Shown here in pieces: positions 10,227 to 20,351 of a DNA stretch of 64,000 nucleotides (positions are counted from its first letter, which is position 1; every line of letters begins with the position of its first letter). The stretch is from positions 26,462,558 to 26,526,557 of the forward strand of contig NC_030388.2 of assembly GCF_001625215.2 (NCBI RefSeq). The letters are read 5' to 3'. Both the position numbers and the translations under genes were made by a program. Source of the stretch: Daucus carota subsp. sativus. Lineage: Eukaryota; Streptophyta; Magnoliopsida; Apiales; Apiaceae. Below the pieces are notes generated by a model. That model searched no databases and was not told where the DNA came from. It saw nothing but the letters and a program-made list of their open reading frames with translations.

Positions 10227-10531
10227 GTTGTAAAACAAAGTGTGCATATGTACATATAGGTGTTGAATGTATAAGAAACGGAGAACAATAATACGTGAAG
10301 CTCTATCTTGTCATTGATTCATGCAGTACAATATATAGAATGCAGATAAGGAGTGATGGCTAAAAACAAGGCCACTAAAACAGGTACACCCACGACTCCT
10401 ACAACAGTTATACTACTAACTTCTCCTAAATGCTTTCCACGACTCATTCAAACATGCATTATACTAAACTATCAGACTTATACTGAAATTTTAAAACAAT
10501 AAAAACAATTATATTTAAGATTATTCCAACA
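10227..10531 (-). repeat. 3' LTR of the short copia element
   Basis: Terminal TGTTG...CAACA; near-identical partner at 11639-11944. The element reads on the minus strand, so this is its downstream LTR. Confidence 0.9.
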
Positions 10532-10564
10532 ATCACCCCCTTAATCTTAAATTTGTCATCAACC

Positions 10565-10745
10565 TATTTGGTTTAGCCCGTCTGACTTTCATCCTTGCCC
10601 GTTTGGCTTTCAAATTCTCTGTCCATTTGACACTTAAACTCAGCCCATTTGGCTTTCAGAAATTCTGTCCATCTGACCCTCTTTTTCTTGCCCATCTGGC
10701 ACTTTTATCTTGCCCATCTGGCACTTTTATCTGCCCGTTTGGTTC
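10565..10745. repeat. Degenerate short tandem repeats near the 3' LTR of the short copia element
   Basis: About eight imperfect copies of a 20-28-bp unit with the core GCCC(A/G)T(C/T)TGGC lie end to end. Two consecutive copies of CTTGCCCATCTGGCACTTTTAT are identical. The array fills most of the space between the gag stop and the purine tract. It looks like repeat expansion in the 3' untranslated part. Confidence 0.6.
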
Positions 10746-10756
10746 CATACTTCTGT

Positions 10757-11569
10757 TTATAACAAAGCTGGCTCATCATCCTCCATCTGTGTGAGGTTAG
10801 CTTCTTGTCTCTGCTCCTTGTCTCGTGGTGGTTTATTACATTCTGAAGCGTAGTGTCCAAAGATGTTGCAATTATAGCACTTAATTTTACTTTTGTCACG
10901 TCCACCATTTCTGCCATGTGCTCCTCCTTGACCTCTTGTCTTCCATTTCTGAGTCAGAAGAAGTTGTTCTCCTCCACTCTCACACTTGCCTTTCATTCTT
11001 TCTTCATGAGCCTTAAGTCGACCCACTACTTCTTCAATTGTCATAGCTTTCATATCTCCAAATTGCTCGATATTTGAAGCTATTTGAAGGAACTTGTCAG
11101 GAACAGCACGTAATATTTTCCTTACCACACTCGATTCTTCCAGCGTTTCTCCAAGTACCCGGATATTGGTCACAATGCCGCTCAGCTTCATACAAAAATC
11201 ATCTATTTTTTCTGATTCCTTCATCACAAGAGACTCGAATTCTCCCTTCAATGTTTGCACCTTTGCCTCATTTACACGTTCCACTCCCATGCACATTGTT
11301 TTAATTGCCTCCCAAGCTTCCTTAGCAGTTTCTTTGTCAGCAATGGTCAGCAATATATCCTCTGGCACACCTTGATATATCGCTGCAAGAGCCATCTGCA
11401 CCGTTCTTTCATCCACGGCTACTTTAGGATCCTTTTGTTCGATTGCTCCCCAAACTCCTTGCGCCTTCATAAACACTTTCATTTTGAGGGACCATGTTGT
11501 GTAGTTACTTCTGGTAAGCATCGGGTAGTTTAAACCCACAAAACTTTCTTTTGTTTTGATTGTTTCCAT
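10757..11569 (-). CDS. Copia-type gag (UBN2/DUF4219 and CCHC zinc knuckle)
   Basis: Starting at METIKTKESF, 270 residues follow without interruption. The N-terminal part has the YTTWSLKMKVFM block of copia gag (DUF4219), the middle the long helical UBN2 region, and near the C-terminus CYNCNIFGHYASEC gives the C-x2-C-x4-H-x4-C knuckle that binds RNA. The same frame stays open upstream through the primer-binding site, but METIK is the usual start for this family. The protein ends soon after the knuckle, so nothing of pol is present. Mobilisation would depend on a related element elsewhere. Confidence 0.85.
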   Translation of the reverse strand: METIKTKESFVGLNYPMLTRSNYTTWSLKMKVFMKAQGVWGAIEQKDPKVAVDERTVQMALAAIYQGVPEDILLTIADKETAKEAWEAIKTMCMGVERVNEAKVQTLKGEFESLVMKESEKIDDFCMKLSGIVTNIRVLGETLEESSVVRKILRAVPDKFLQIASNIEQFGDMKAMTIEEVVGRLKAHEERMKGKCESGGEQLLLTQKWKTRGQGGAHGRNGGRDKSKIKCYNCNIFGHYASECNKPPRDKEQRQEANLTQMEDDEPALL

Positions 11570-11638
11570 GATTACGTTTGTGTGTTTGGGTTGATATTTA
11601 GGCATACAATAACCTAAACACAAGGCTCTGATACCAAG

Positions 11639-11944
11639 TGTTGTAAAACAAAGTGTGCATATGTACAGATAGGTGTTGAATGTATAAGAAACTGAGAACA
11701 ATAATACGTGAAGCTCTATCTTGTCATTGATTCATGCAGTACAATATATAGAATGCAGATAAGGAGTGATGGCTAAAAACAAGGCCACTAAAACAGGTAC
11801 ACCCACGACTCCTACAACAGTTATACTACTAACTTCTCCTAAATGCTCTCCACGACTCATTCAAACATGCATTATACTAAACTACCGGACTTATACTGAA
11901 ATTTTAAAACAATAAAAACAATTATATTTAAGATTATTCCAACA
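11639..11944 (-). repeat. 5' LTR of the short copia element
   Basis: Near-identical to 10227-10531. The primer-binding site adjoins its inner edge (about 11622-11636). Confidence 0.9.
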
Positions 11945-11949
11945 TATTT

Positions 11950-13138
11950 CACGTAAATCTCGCATATATTAAAGTGGGTTTGTGTGATTTTGTAGTTAAT
12001 ATAAGCGATTGTGCTATGCTTTACAAGTTACAACTTACAAGTACACGATAGACATGCATAAAATTTAAAATTTCACTTGAACTCAGGCAAGTTGAAAATT
12101 GAAATGTACAACCTAGGAACACTACAGACGTTACAGACTTACAGTATTGAAGTTCAGAAGCTTTCGTCCTTACGAATACTACACTGTTCAGTAATATTAA
12201 TATTAATATTATAAAATATAACGATGTCATGCTTAATTAGCAATCAACTAATCAAAGTAAGATAGCTAGGTCCAATTTTAAAGTTTTTTTTAACTAAAAT
12301 TATAGTTTTTTTTAACTGATTTCGACGATCATGCTCTAAATTATAATAACCTAATATATTCATAATTGATAATTTAGTACGATACATTATAACTATTAAT
12401 TATATCAGTTAAAATTTCAACTCAGAATCATATGAATAGGTAGATATTAATACTTTAATAAATTCATATAAATGTCAAAAGTTCGATTTCCAACATCATA
12501 TATATATAATATTTATTTTATTATAAATATAAACTCTTGATAAATTCATTATTATATTTTGTACTTGTTAACAATTACAATATATAAGAAATTGTTAAAA
12601 AAATAAATATTTAATATTGACAGGTGCTTTACATGACTTCTAAATAGACTATATAGTAAAATTGCAAGGGTGCAATCTGGTTTTTAAAAAAAATAACCAT
12701 GACCACCGTACGCTAAAGTACATAATACAGTAACTGGGGTCTCTACTCTCTAGCCTACTTTAATATTTTACCCTAGCAATAAAGGAAAAAAGTGGTGAAT
12801 ACAAAAGCTAGACATAAAGTGACATTATTTCTTCTCGCTCCATCATATATTCAATTACAAAACCCCCCTGTGTCATCTTGTAACGCAAGTAGCAGCTAGC
12901 TAGTATTTGACTTTGACTCTTGGCCACACGAGATGAGAACCAGATTCTACTAATAATATCAATACCCTAAGCAATAATAGATATCTTCCCCCACTGTATT
13001 TAGTATTCACTTACTCTTGCTCCTCTCAGGCTTGTTGCAGTACTAAATCTTCATCTTCTTCTGAACTCTTCCAGTACTCTTAGTAATTAATTCACTCATC
13101 AATCTCTCTGTCCACTACTTATACTCTAGTTTTCATCA
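11950..13138. promoter_or_regulatory. Upstream region of the EPFL gene
   Basis: AT-rich to about 12650, then more mixed. The last 130 bp (13010-13138) is a CT-rich leader typical of plant 5' UTRs. No gene was found. Confidence 0.4.
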
Positions 13139-13629
13139 ATGGGTGTCTTACACCGCCGCACTGTATTTTTTTCTTATATTATTGCTCTCTTTTTCGTCGT
13201 TTTCGCGGCGTCTGCTGTCGCAACTCGCACCTCAACTCATCGAAAACTCGGTAAGAAACTCCGCTAATAATTTGAGTAAAATTCAAGTTTAGCACATTTT
13301 TTAACAATTTTTTGCCCTGGTTATATATATTATTAATTATATTAAATAGGATTGTGTTAATTTTCTAAGGGTTTTTAATGAATGTTTTGTTAGGCGGAGG
13401 GGTGGTGGAGAAAGGAGAAGAGTGGAAGGAGGAATTTGAGCGAGAGATGATGAGCCGGAGAAAACTGAGTGGACCGGGATCATCGCCGCCGTCTTGTAGA
13501 TCCAAGTGCGGGAGGTGCACGCCGTGTAGTCCGGTTCACATACCGGTTCATCCCGGTTTCACTCTACCATTAGAGTACTACCCTGAAGCTTGGCGGTGCA
13601 AGTGTAGGAACAAATTGTACATGCCTTAA
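13139..13629 (+). CDS. EPIDERMAL PATTERNING FACTOR-like secreted peptide, EPFL4/5/6 (CHALLAH) type
   Basis: Exons 13139-13250 and 13394-13629 join at GT-AG sites to a 116-residue precursor. Residues 1-28 form a signal peptide (MGVLHRRTVFFSYIIALFF...). After a variable, acidic and basic propart comes the mature domain: GSSPPSCRSKCGRCTPC, then VHIPVHPGF, then LEYYPEAWRCKCRNKLYMP at the C-terminus. Six cysteines are present in the family spacing. EPFL4/5/6 peptides are apoplastic ligands of ERECTA-family receptor kinases that regulate stem growth and stomatal patterning; the assignment rests on the GSSPP and YYPEAWRCKC blocks. The CRNK before LYMP is CGNK in members I remember. The start is the first ATG of the signal peptide, just after a CT-rich leader. 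Confidence 0.93.
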
Positions 13630-15047
13630 ATTAATTAGTTCTGTCAAATATGAATGAATTTGATATATATTAATTAATTCATAGTCTTGAATATATATGT
13701 GCATATACCTATTTAATTAGCTAAGTTTATTAATTATCAGAATATATTATATTGTATAGCTAGTCAAAAGATAAAGTTCGTGTATACCCTTGATGAATTC
13801 ACTCCTCATCTGCATTGTATATGTACTTCAACATTAACTTCACTTCCTCTTTAATCATTACATGCTCTTTTATGTAGTAAATAAATGCAATGTTTTCAGT
13901 TATTGATTTGTTTATGTTGCTTTGGAAATGTAAGTTTAGGTTGTGATTCTCAGGAGGAATCTTTGTCCCCTTATCTATAGCTTTAAAAATTCTAGCTCAA
14001 CTGATTCTTCAGTTCAAACTTTTCTTATTAATCTTCTTAAAATTTAGGAATCTCGGTCTGATGAATTTGTTAGAATATAATGTGATCGTGGTAAACATGA
14101 TATCGGAAAAATCACTTATTTAACATGGTATCAAAGCATTGAGTTTATATTCGTTAATTTTAGTTGAGTCGTCGATAACTTAACTCAACTCAACTCGGGA
14201 ATTATATACATTTTACTTTCGTATTGTTTATTTTATTTTCCTTAAAAACCTTAAGTTAAGTGACAGTCTGAGAGAAGAAAATGAAGGAACTGGTGCAGGG
14301 AAATTAGCAAGCGAAAAATCTTTGAAATCGGTGAAATGTAAAAAGATGACCAAAGGGGGATGAAGTTCTCGGAGAGCAAACACATTTGTTTCATACAATC
14401 TTAATCTTACCGTGAATATATACATCAGTAGTTTAATGTACTTTTATCTCTCTGTCTCTGCCCTCTGCTTTCACATTTCTTTTTAACTTAACGTTTCTCT
14501 CTCTTCTGTGTAAAGAACATGGGGTGTGGGAAGAGGAAAGGGGGAGGTAGTTTTCGAAAAGAAAGATTTGATGGTTCACATGTGAACCAGAGATGGATTT
14601 CCATTTCTCAACAATGTAAATATGTAATTTGAGTTGAGAAATGAGATGGTGGAGTTAAATTTGGAAGCACATTGTTTTTGCTTTCTCTTTGTTGTTTTCC
14701 TCCAAAAGTTTACCACATCTATTTGCATATATGCAACTGTGAACTGTGCATGTATAATTACTTGTCCTCACCACACGCAACACATATACATGTATTTCAG
14801 GTACGGCTCGTTGTGGAATAAACGTACATTGCAATTATCAAGAGTAATTATAAACTATACTATCATTTACTGTAGTTTTTATGTAAGTGTTGGTTGAGTT
14901 ATTGTTATTAACTTATTATAGGGTTTGTAGTTAGGGTTTGTGTGTGTTATCTCAGCGCAATTATTAACTTCTTAAGTATGCAATAGGGTACACTTATCGT
15001 GGAACTAGCTTACCCAAATTTACATAACCTGGTGATCAGGTGTTCAG
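13630..15047. other. Intergenic DNA downstream of EPFL
   Basis: The EPFL 3' UTR probably occupies the first 200 bp. At about 14067-14140 TGTTAGAATATAATG leads to TTTAACATGGTATCAAAGC, which resembles an LTR end and a copia primer-binding site; it is at most a scrap of an old LTR element. No other gene is supported. Confidence 0.4.
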
Positions 15048-15422
15048 TGTTGAAATTTTATAAAGATAATAATAAGACTACCAATATAATGCAGAAAAAC
15101 TAACACTTATATTTACAAACCAGAATACACTTAATGGCTATATTGTGTTCTCTTTGTTGTAAAATAAAACTGAACGTACATTTAGGATATATATACCATG
15201 ATAGAAACTGAATGCAAGAGAAACACTAGCTAATAACTACTTCCTACACATACTCCAACATCCCCACTTATTCAAAACTCCTCCTGATATTATTACTGAA
15301 ACAAACAAATAACTTATTCTATCTCCTATTAACCTGGTTACGTGATTTAGCACTAACCCAAATAAATAAAACATAATAAAAATATTATTATCTAAAAACA
15401 TGTTTTAGATTAAATCCCAACA
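15048..15422. mobile_element. Solo LTR of an LTR retrotransposon
   Basis: A 375-bp unit begins TGTTGAAATTTT and ends AAATCCCAACA, so it has TG...CA ends with a short inverted repeat (TGTTG/CAACA). A perfect 5-bp direct repeat, TTCAG, flanks it (15043-15047, 15423-15427). No internal region is present, so it is what remains after recombination between the two LTRs. The ends resemble copia LTRs. Confidence 0.85.
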
Positions 15423-15821
15423 TTCAGAACCTATTAAGGAAATATTTGCACTTCCGCATAGTTGTGTAATGGGCTTGGTCATGATATTTGTATGTTAAAG
15501 ACATATGGTGAGCGGAAAAAATTGTTAGGATAATTTAATCCCGAATTTTAGATGCATATCTGAGGGGAGCTACACTGTCATCTAGTGAAAATTGATTATC
15601 TTAAAAAGAAAGTCGTCCAATATTTATTTTCCAACAGACATATTATCAACGTATATTTTCGAGTTCGTGTAGTGAATACTAAAAACCAAACTCCAATTTT
15701 TCGTGTTTGTGTACCAAATTGTCAGGTCTAATAACACCACAGGAAGCTAAAGCTGATCTGTTTTCATATCATTCGTGTGGTAGGAATTGCACGGACGGGT
15801 AGAAAATAATAGTGAAAGCTA

Positions 15822-16394
15822 CTCCCTCCGTCCCCGTAGATTGTATACATTTGGTTTGGACACGGAGACCAAGAAAAAGTGTAAAAAGTGAGATGAAAAG
15901 TGAGTAAAGTGGTGGGACCCATTTATATTTAAGTGAGTAAAGTGGTGGGACCCATTTATATTTAATGATAGATTTGAGATAGTGGAGGAAAATAGTGGGT
16001 GTAATAGTGTTTATATTATTATAGAATGGAGATAGTGGAAGAAAGAAGTGGGTGTAATAGTGTTTTATATTATTAAAAGTTACTCCCTCCGTCCCATTTT
16101 AACTGTTTTTGACTTTTTTACACGTATTTTAAGATGTTAAAAAAATCACATCTAAACATGATTATTTTTTATAAAATTTATATCAAATAAAAGTTTAGAC
16201 TCTAAACTTTTATTTGATATAAGAATTGAAATTTTTTATTGAGTGTAGATATTGTTTTTTTACACCTCAATATACGTGTTAAAAAGTCAAACATCAGTTA
16301 AAATGGGACAGAGGGAGTACAATATTTGGAATGTATAGAAATGATGGGACGTCCCAAAAAGGAAACTGTATAGAATTGATTGGGACGGAGGGAG
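15822..16394. mobile_element. Stowaway-type MITE carrying a second MITE
   Basis: The left end CTCCCTCCGTCCCCGTAGA and the right end TTGGGACGGAGGGAG match as inverted repeats. TA precedes the left end, while the right flank (CATA) has changed. The interior repeats a 33-bp unit, GTGAGTAAAGTGGTGGGACC and following, twice in tandem at about 15899-15965. Another MITE at 16083-16317 has inserted in it. Internal sequence is shared with the MITE at 20072. Confidence 0.8.
16083..16317. mobile_element. 235-bp Stowaway-type MITE nested in the older one
   Basis: CTCCCTCCGTCCCATTTTAA opens and TTAAAATGGGACAGAGGGAG closes it, with TA on both sides (16081-16082, 16318-16319). A perfect inner hairpin (ATCAAATAAAAGTTTAGA / TCTAAACTTTTATTTGAT) lies in the middle. 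A copy of the same length, about 95% identical by eye, sits at 27860-28094. Confidence 0.9.
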
Positions 16395-16999
16395 CATATA
16401 ACAATGAAAATGAATAAAAAATTAAAAAGCTGCATTATTTTACACACACAGCCCACAAGAGTTTCCACTTGTAACCCTGTGTTCCAAAATGTCTAAAAAG
16501 AAACAATATTCAGTATCATGTCACGGTCTGAAGCTCACTCGTGCAGTAAAACAGGCACCAATCCTATGTAAAGTCAAAAACATATAAATACACACTACGT
16601 GTTTCTTATTCATTGTGTTTCTGTTACACTCCTTCTCCATTCGTCAGTCTCGTCCATTATTAGGTTCCTTGCTACATCTCAAATTTCTCTACTAGGCTTC
16701 CCTATTTTTGTAGAGATATTGTTCATGCACAGTTTATGTCACAACTCACAAGTAATGGATGGGTGTTCTTCACCTTACGAATTACACCCTTCTCATTGTC
16801 TTTTGCGGTATTCTCTCATGTGAAGTGATGGTTTTTTATCTCTTGGGTTGCGAAATATGATAACGAGTGATTGCTGCATTTGAAAATTTAAGTTTTTTTG
16901 TGCGAGTAATGCTACATCGACAAAATTAGTTAGAGAATGACGTGTTTACATGAGCTTGTATCTGATGTCTTTATTTGGAATTGAACAATTGTGCTACAT
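16395..16999. other. Intergenic DNA, nothing recognised
   Basis: Mixed composition. An open plus-strand frame at 16599-16823 has no start context or family resemblance and is not supported as a gene. Confidence 0.4.
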
Positions 17000-17635
17000 A
17001 GGAGTGTACACGGTTCGGGTTGGGCGGATTAACGGAATTTATCGACCCAACCCAATTAAATCGGGTTGTCAAAATTTCAACCCAATCCGAACCGTATAAA
17101 TTTATAACCCAAACCAATTTGTATTACTTCGGTTTGGATCGGTTCGGATTGGTTTGGTTATAATCGTCGGTGTCGAATAGGTCTTCAACATCAATTTTTT
17201 ACACTAAAAATTACTTTAACAATCTTGTCAAAGACATAAAATTGAATTTAGTTAAAAAAATAAGTTGTAACAAATAATAAACAAATATATTCATAAATTT
17301 AATCTCATATTCTCACTCATAAATTTATTCTCATATATATTTAAATAGCAAACAAAAATTAATATATTAAATTTAGAGCACACAAATACAATAAAACTAA
17401 TTGGATTAGGCTAATATGTGGTGAGATGGATAAATTCAATATGTTCCCATATTTTTCAATCGGGTTGGGTTGGATCGGTTCATAAAACCCGAAACCCATG
17501 TCCAAACCAATTAAATCGGGTTAATACTATTTCAATCCAATTACTAATCGGGTTAAAAAAATTCGGATTCGATCGGCCGAAATATGATCGGTTTGGATCG
17601 GGTTGGTCGGTTTCGCCAAACCGTGTACACCCCTA
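17000..17635. mobile_element. 636-bp TIR element with GTGTACACGG ends
   Basis: The left end AGGAGTGTACACGGTTCGG and the right end read inverted TAGGGGTGTACACGGTTTGG are near-identical. A 9-bp direct repeat, GTGCTACAT, flanks them (16991-16999, 17636-17644). The interior near both ends is built from GGTTCGG, GGGTTGG and AACCCAACC words. No coding frame. The 9-bp duplication favours a Mutator-type origin; hAT elements make 8 bp. Confidence 0.8.
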
Positions 17636-18077
17636 GTGCTACATGCAACTTTGTGATTTATTGTTTAAAGTTGTGTTTGGGGCTCTTTATACTGTGTAAA
17701 CATATTACAGTGCATATATACAATGATCACGAATTCAAGATGGGAAATGGTGGATATGGTCCCCAAATTAAGTCAATCTTTTATGCCTGAATAAGCTTTT
17801 TACATGTTTCCAGTGACTTAAGTCAAGATGGGAAAGTATTACTTAAGTCGTTGTTAATCTGGAAAGGTGTTTGACAATTGTGTTGTTCGCATTTGTCTTG
17901 GGCTTCACATCTGTCATTAAGCTGCTCTGCTAATGAACCTGCGGTTGCCACAGTGTTTGTTAACGTACGAGTCCATATTATGACTTTCAAGTTTAGCTCC
18001 AAAAGTTAATTAGGTGAGATGCAAATGAATGCATATTTACTGGACCTATTTAGGAAGAAAATTTTTTTGTCTACGCG

Positions 18078-18224
18078 AAAATTTTTGTATTTAGGAGATT
18101 TTGATTGGGGTGGTTGGTGTATTTGCAGGGGGGGTCCACCATTATCAAGAGAGAAGAACCAATCAAAATGATCTAAACACAAAATTTTTCGCGCTTAGCA
18201 TGTGCCCATGGGCACACCATAGAA
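18078..18224. mobile_element. Truncated MITE, GTGCCCATGGGCAC family
   Basis: The right end, read inverted, is ACGGTTTTTCTATGGTGTGC followed by CCATGGGCACATGCTAAGC. The interior, with GATTTTGATTGGGGTGG and GGGGTCCACCATTAT, matches the MITE at 28674-28855. The left terminal repeat is missing. Confidence 0.65.
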
Positions 18225-18735
18225 AAACCGTTTATATAAATATGTAATGGATCTTCAATATTTTGTATTTACAAAAATAAATCATTTATTTTCATAAGAA
18301 AATATAAATTTATATATATATTCAAGAATAAATTATTTATATTCAAAAAGTAGATAAATCAAACGAGACCAAGATTTTTTTTTTGAAAGCAAACGAGACC
18401 AAGATTTGATCCAATCAAGTTGACCCTAATTCTTTTTTCTTTTCAACCAATTCAGCTGAGCTAAATTTAAAGTATTGTTCTTAATTTCATATAACTCTCA
18501 AAACCAAATGTTATTTATTTCTTAATCTAAGTATATTTGAAATTATATTCCAGTGCAAAGTGTGTTAGTTTTACACGATAAAAAATAAATGATACGTTTT
18601 CTCAGTTTTTTTCTCATATGACGCAATACGAATAAGGTTTTACAGTAGTAATTTATAATTGTAGAAGGAGGCTCTATTTCAACAGTTAATTGACAGCCCA
18701 AGACATAAGATAAGATAGAAAATATGACAACATAC

Positions 18736-18787
18736 TTGGTGTGCTTTTGGGTGGCAGCGACAGCACGAGCACTAGATCTTGTGAAGC
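18736..18787 (-). other. Isolated exon-like segment
   Basis: A 52-bp open segment on the minus strand lies between acceptor ATGCATTGCAG and donor CCAA/GTATGTTG. One frame reads FTRSSARAVAATQKHT, which looks like coding sequence with an alanine- and arginine-rich, organelle-targeting flavour. No neighbouring exon was found, so this is only a candidate. Confidence 0.25.
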
Positions 18788-20071
18788 CTGCAATGCATAT
18801 TGGTCAACAAAATCCCGCTACCTTTCATATTCGTATATAATGTAAATTTTAATTTCATTTAACAAACAAAATCGGAGTCATTTCAACACAGTTCTGGCAT
18901 CTGGCTCATATTTTTAGCAGTATTACAAAAAACGTGAATCATAATTAATCGATTAAAACATGAAAAAAGAATTAATTAAATTAATTAATGATAATCAGGA
19001 GATTAATGAGATAATTTTCTGATTCAATCAGTTCGACAAGCTAAGAAACCTGTATCGATCAGATCAATCAGTGATTAATCGGGATTAATAACCGACTTCT
19101 AGAATTGCTTGCGAGGCAAAGAGCTAGCCCACCTTAACTACTACAGTATTAGAATTAGTGACAATATTTTCGAATGCAAACTGTTTAAATAGTGGGAATA
19201 AGTATGATATGTGTAAAACCAAAATACATACAACAAACTGTAAACTGTAAACCACTGTGAAGTTGGAACTGAGAATAGATGAAATAGGCATTACAATTTG
19301 GGCGAATCAAATGTAGCAGAGGCCAGAGGTCGTGGTTATCTCATGATATGACTACTCCATATCATTTGTTAAATTGATTATGTTTAGAATAAAATATTTA
19401 TATTCTGATTAGATAATTCATTACTTCAGTGTTCTCGTTCTCTTTGTCGGTCTGGTCTTAACTTCACTCCGTAATTCTCGAAATTTTAGCATAAATTCCA
19501 TTTAAATTAGTAGATTTAAACATAAATTTTGCTATAAAATAATAAGCTTTATACACTAAAATCATGCCCTCGAGGTTAATACTACAGAAGATTTAAATGA
19601 TGATTTTATGGTTCGTGCAAAGTGTTTATGGTACACACGCGTGAGGAGAAACTACAATTAAGTTGGTGGAGTCAAAAATGAAAGATTTACGGAGCTGAGC
19701 ACTTTAGAGCAAAGCTGGCAAGGAATAGAGAAAAGGAGAGATGATTTGAAGTGATGTTTGATTTGACTCTGTTTGTTTTGTATTGCTGGTGAATTTCATC
19801 CAAGGGTATAAACAGACAGAATGCTGCATGTGTTCATTATACTCCACTTCATTATGCTACCCTGCCTGCAACATGCACGACTGTCAAACTGTAATTCTAG
19901 CAGTAACTAGTGTAGTAAATAATTCTAGTAACTGTAATTATGTTTTTCAGTGAAATCTTGCTTCATGAAGTGTCTCTGAATAATTCTCTGTAAACTTGCG
20001 TGAATTATATTATCATCCAAAATCGACATCAGAAAATGAAGGTAGGACCCAAATGATGTACAAATCTATTA

Positions 20072-20351
20072 TTGCCTCCGTCCATCCCATTTCTTATCGA
20101 ATGGGTTGAGCATGGAGGTTAAGAAATATGTATAAAGCATTAGAAAAACGAAAAAAAATAGGTGAAGTGGTGGGACCCATTGATTTTTTAATATATAAAA
20201 AGAAGATAGTGGAGTAAAAGTAGTGTGAAAAGGAAAGGAAAGTGGAGAAGTGGTGGGATCTATTGACTATTTTTGGTAAGTTTTGAAATGTAAAGAATTG
20301 GGTGGGACACCCAAAAAAGAAAGTGTAAAGAAATGGGTGGGACGGAGGGAG
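20072..20351. mobile_element. Stowaway-type MITE
   Basis: Left end TTGCCTCCGTCCATCCCATT, right end AATGGGTGGGACGGAGGGAG, TA on each side (20070-20071, 20352-20353). The interior GTGGTGGGACCCATT word is shared with the MITE at 15822. Confidence 0.85.

Larger units (their letters stand above)
10227..11944 (-). mobile_element. Short non-autonomous Ty1/copia element (gag only)
   Basis: Two LTRs of 305-306 bp (10227-10531, 11639-11944) both run TGTTGTAAAAC...TTCCAACA. They are flanked by a perfect 5-bp target duplication, TATTT (10222-10226, 11945-11949). On the minus strand the primer-binding site TTGGTATCAGAGCC lies next to the 5' LTR, and a purine tract lies beside the 3' LTR at about 10532-10545. 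Between them is one gag frame and no protease, integrase or reverse transcriptase. The LTRs differ at only about five sites, so at an assumed 1.3e-8 substitutions per site per year the insertion is roughly half a million years old. The structure looks whole for a gag-only derivative. Confidence 0.9.
17645..20071. other. Intergenic DNA with scattered repeat pieces
   Basis: No full gene is supported. It contains a truncated GTGCCC-type MITE (18078-18224), one candidate exon (18736-18787, minus), and a stretch rich in CGATTAATC words (18940-19100). A 17-bp phrase, AAACGAGACCAAGATTT, is duplicated at about 18360-18410. Confidence 0.4.

Noticed and set aside
11074-11533. Several plus-strand frames opposite the copia gag
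   Set aside because: Antisense shadows of the gag frame, which alone has the zinc knuckle and domain order.
14228-14425. 65-codon minus-strand frame
   Set aside because: Lies in UTR-like sequence with no recognisable motif.
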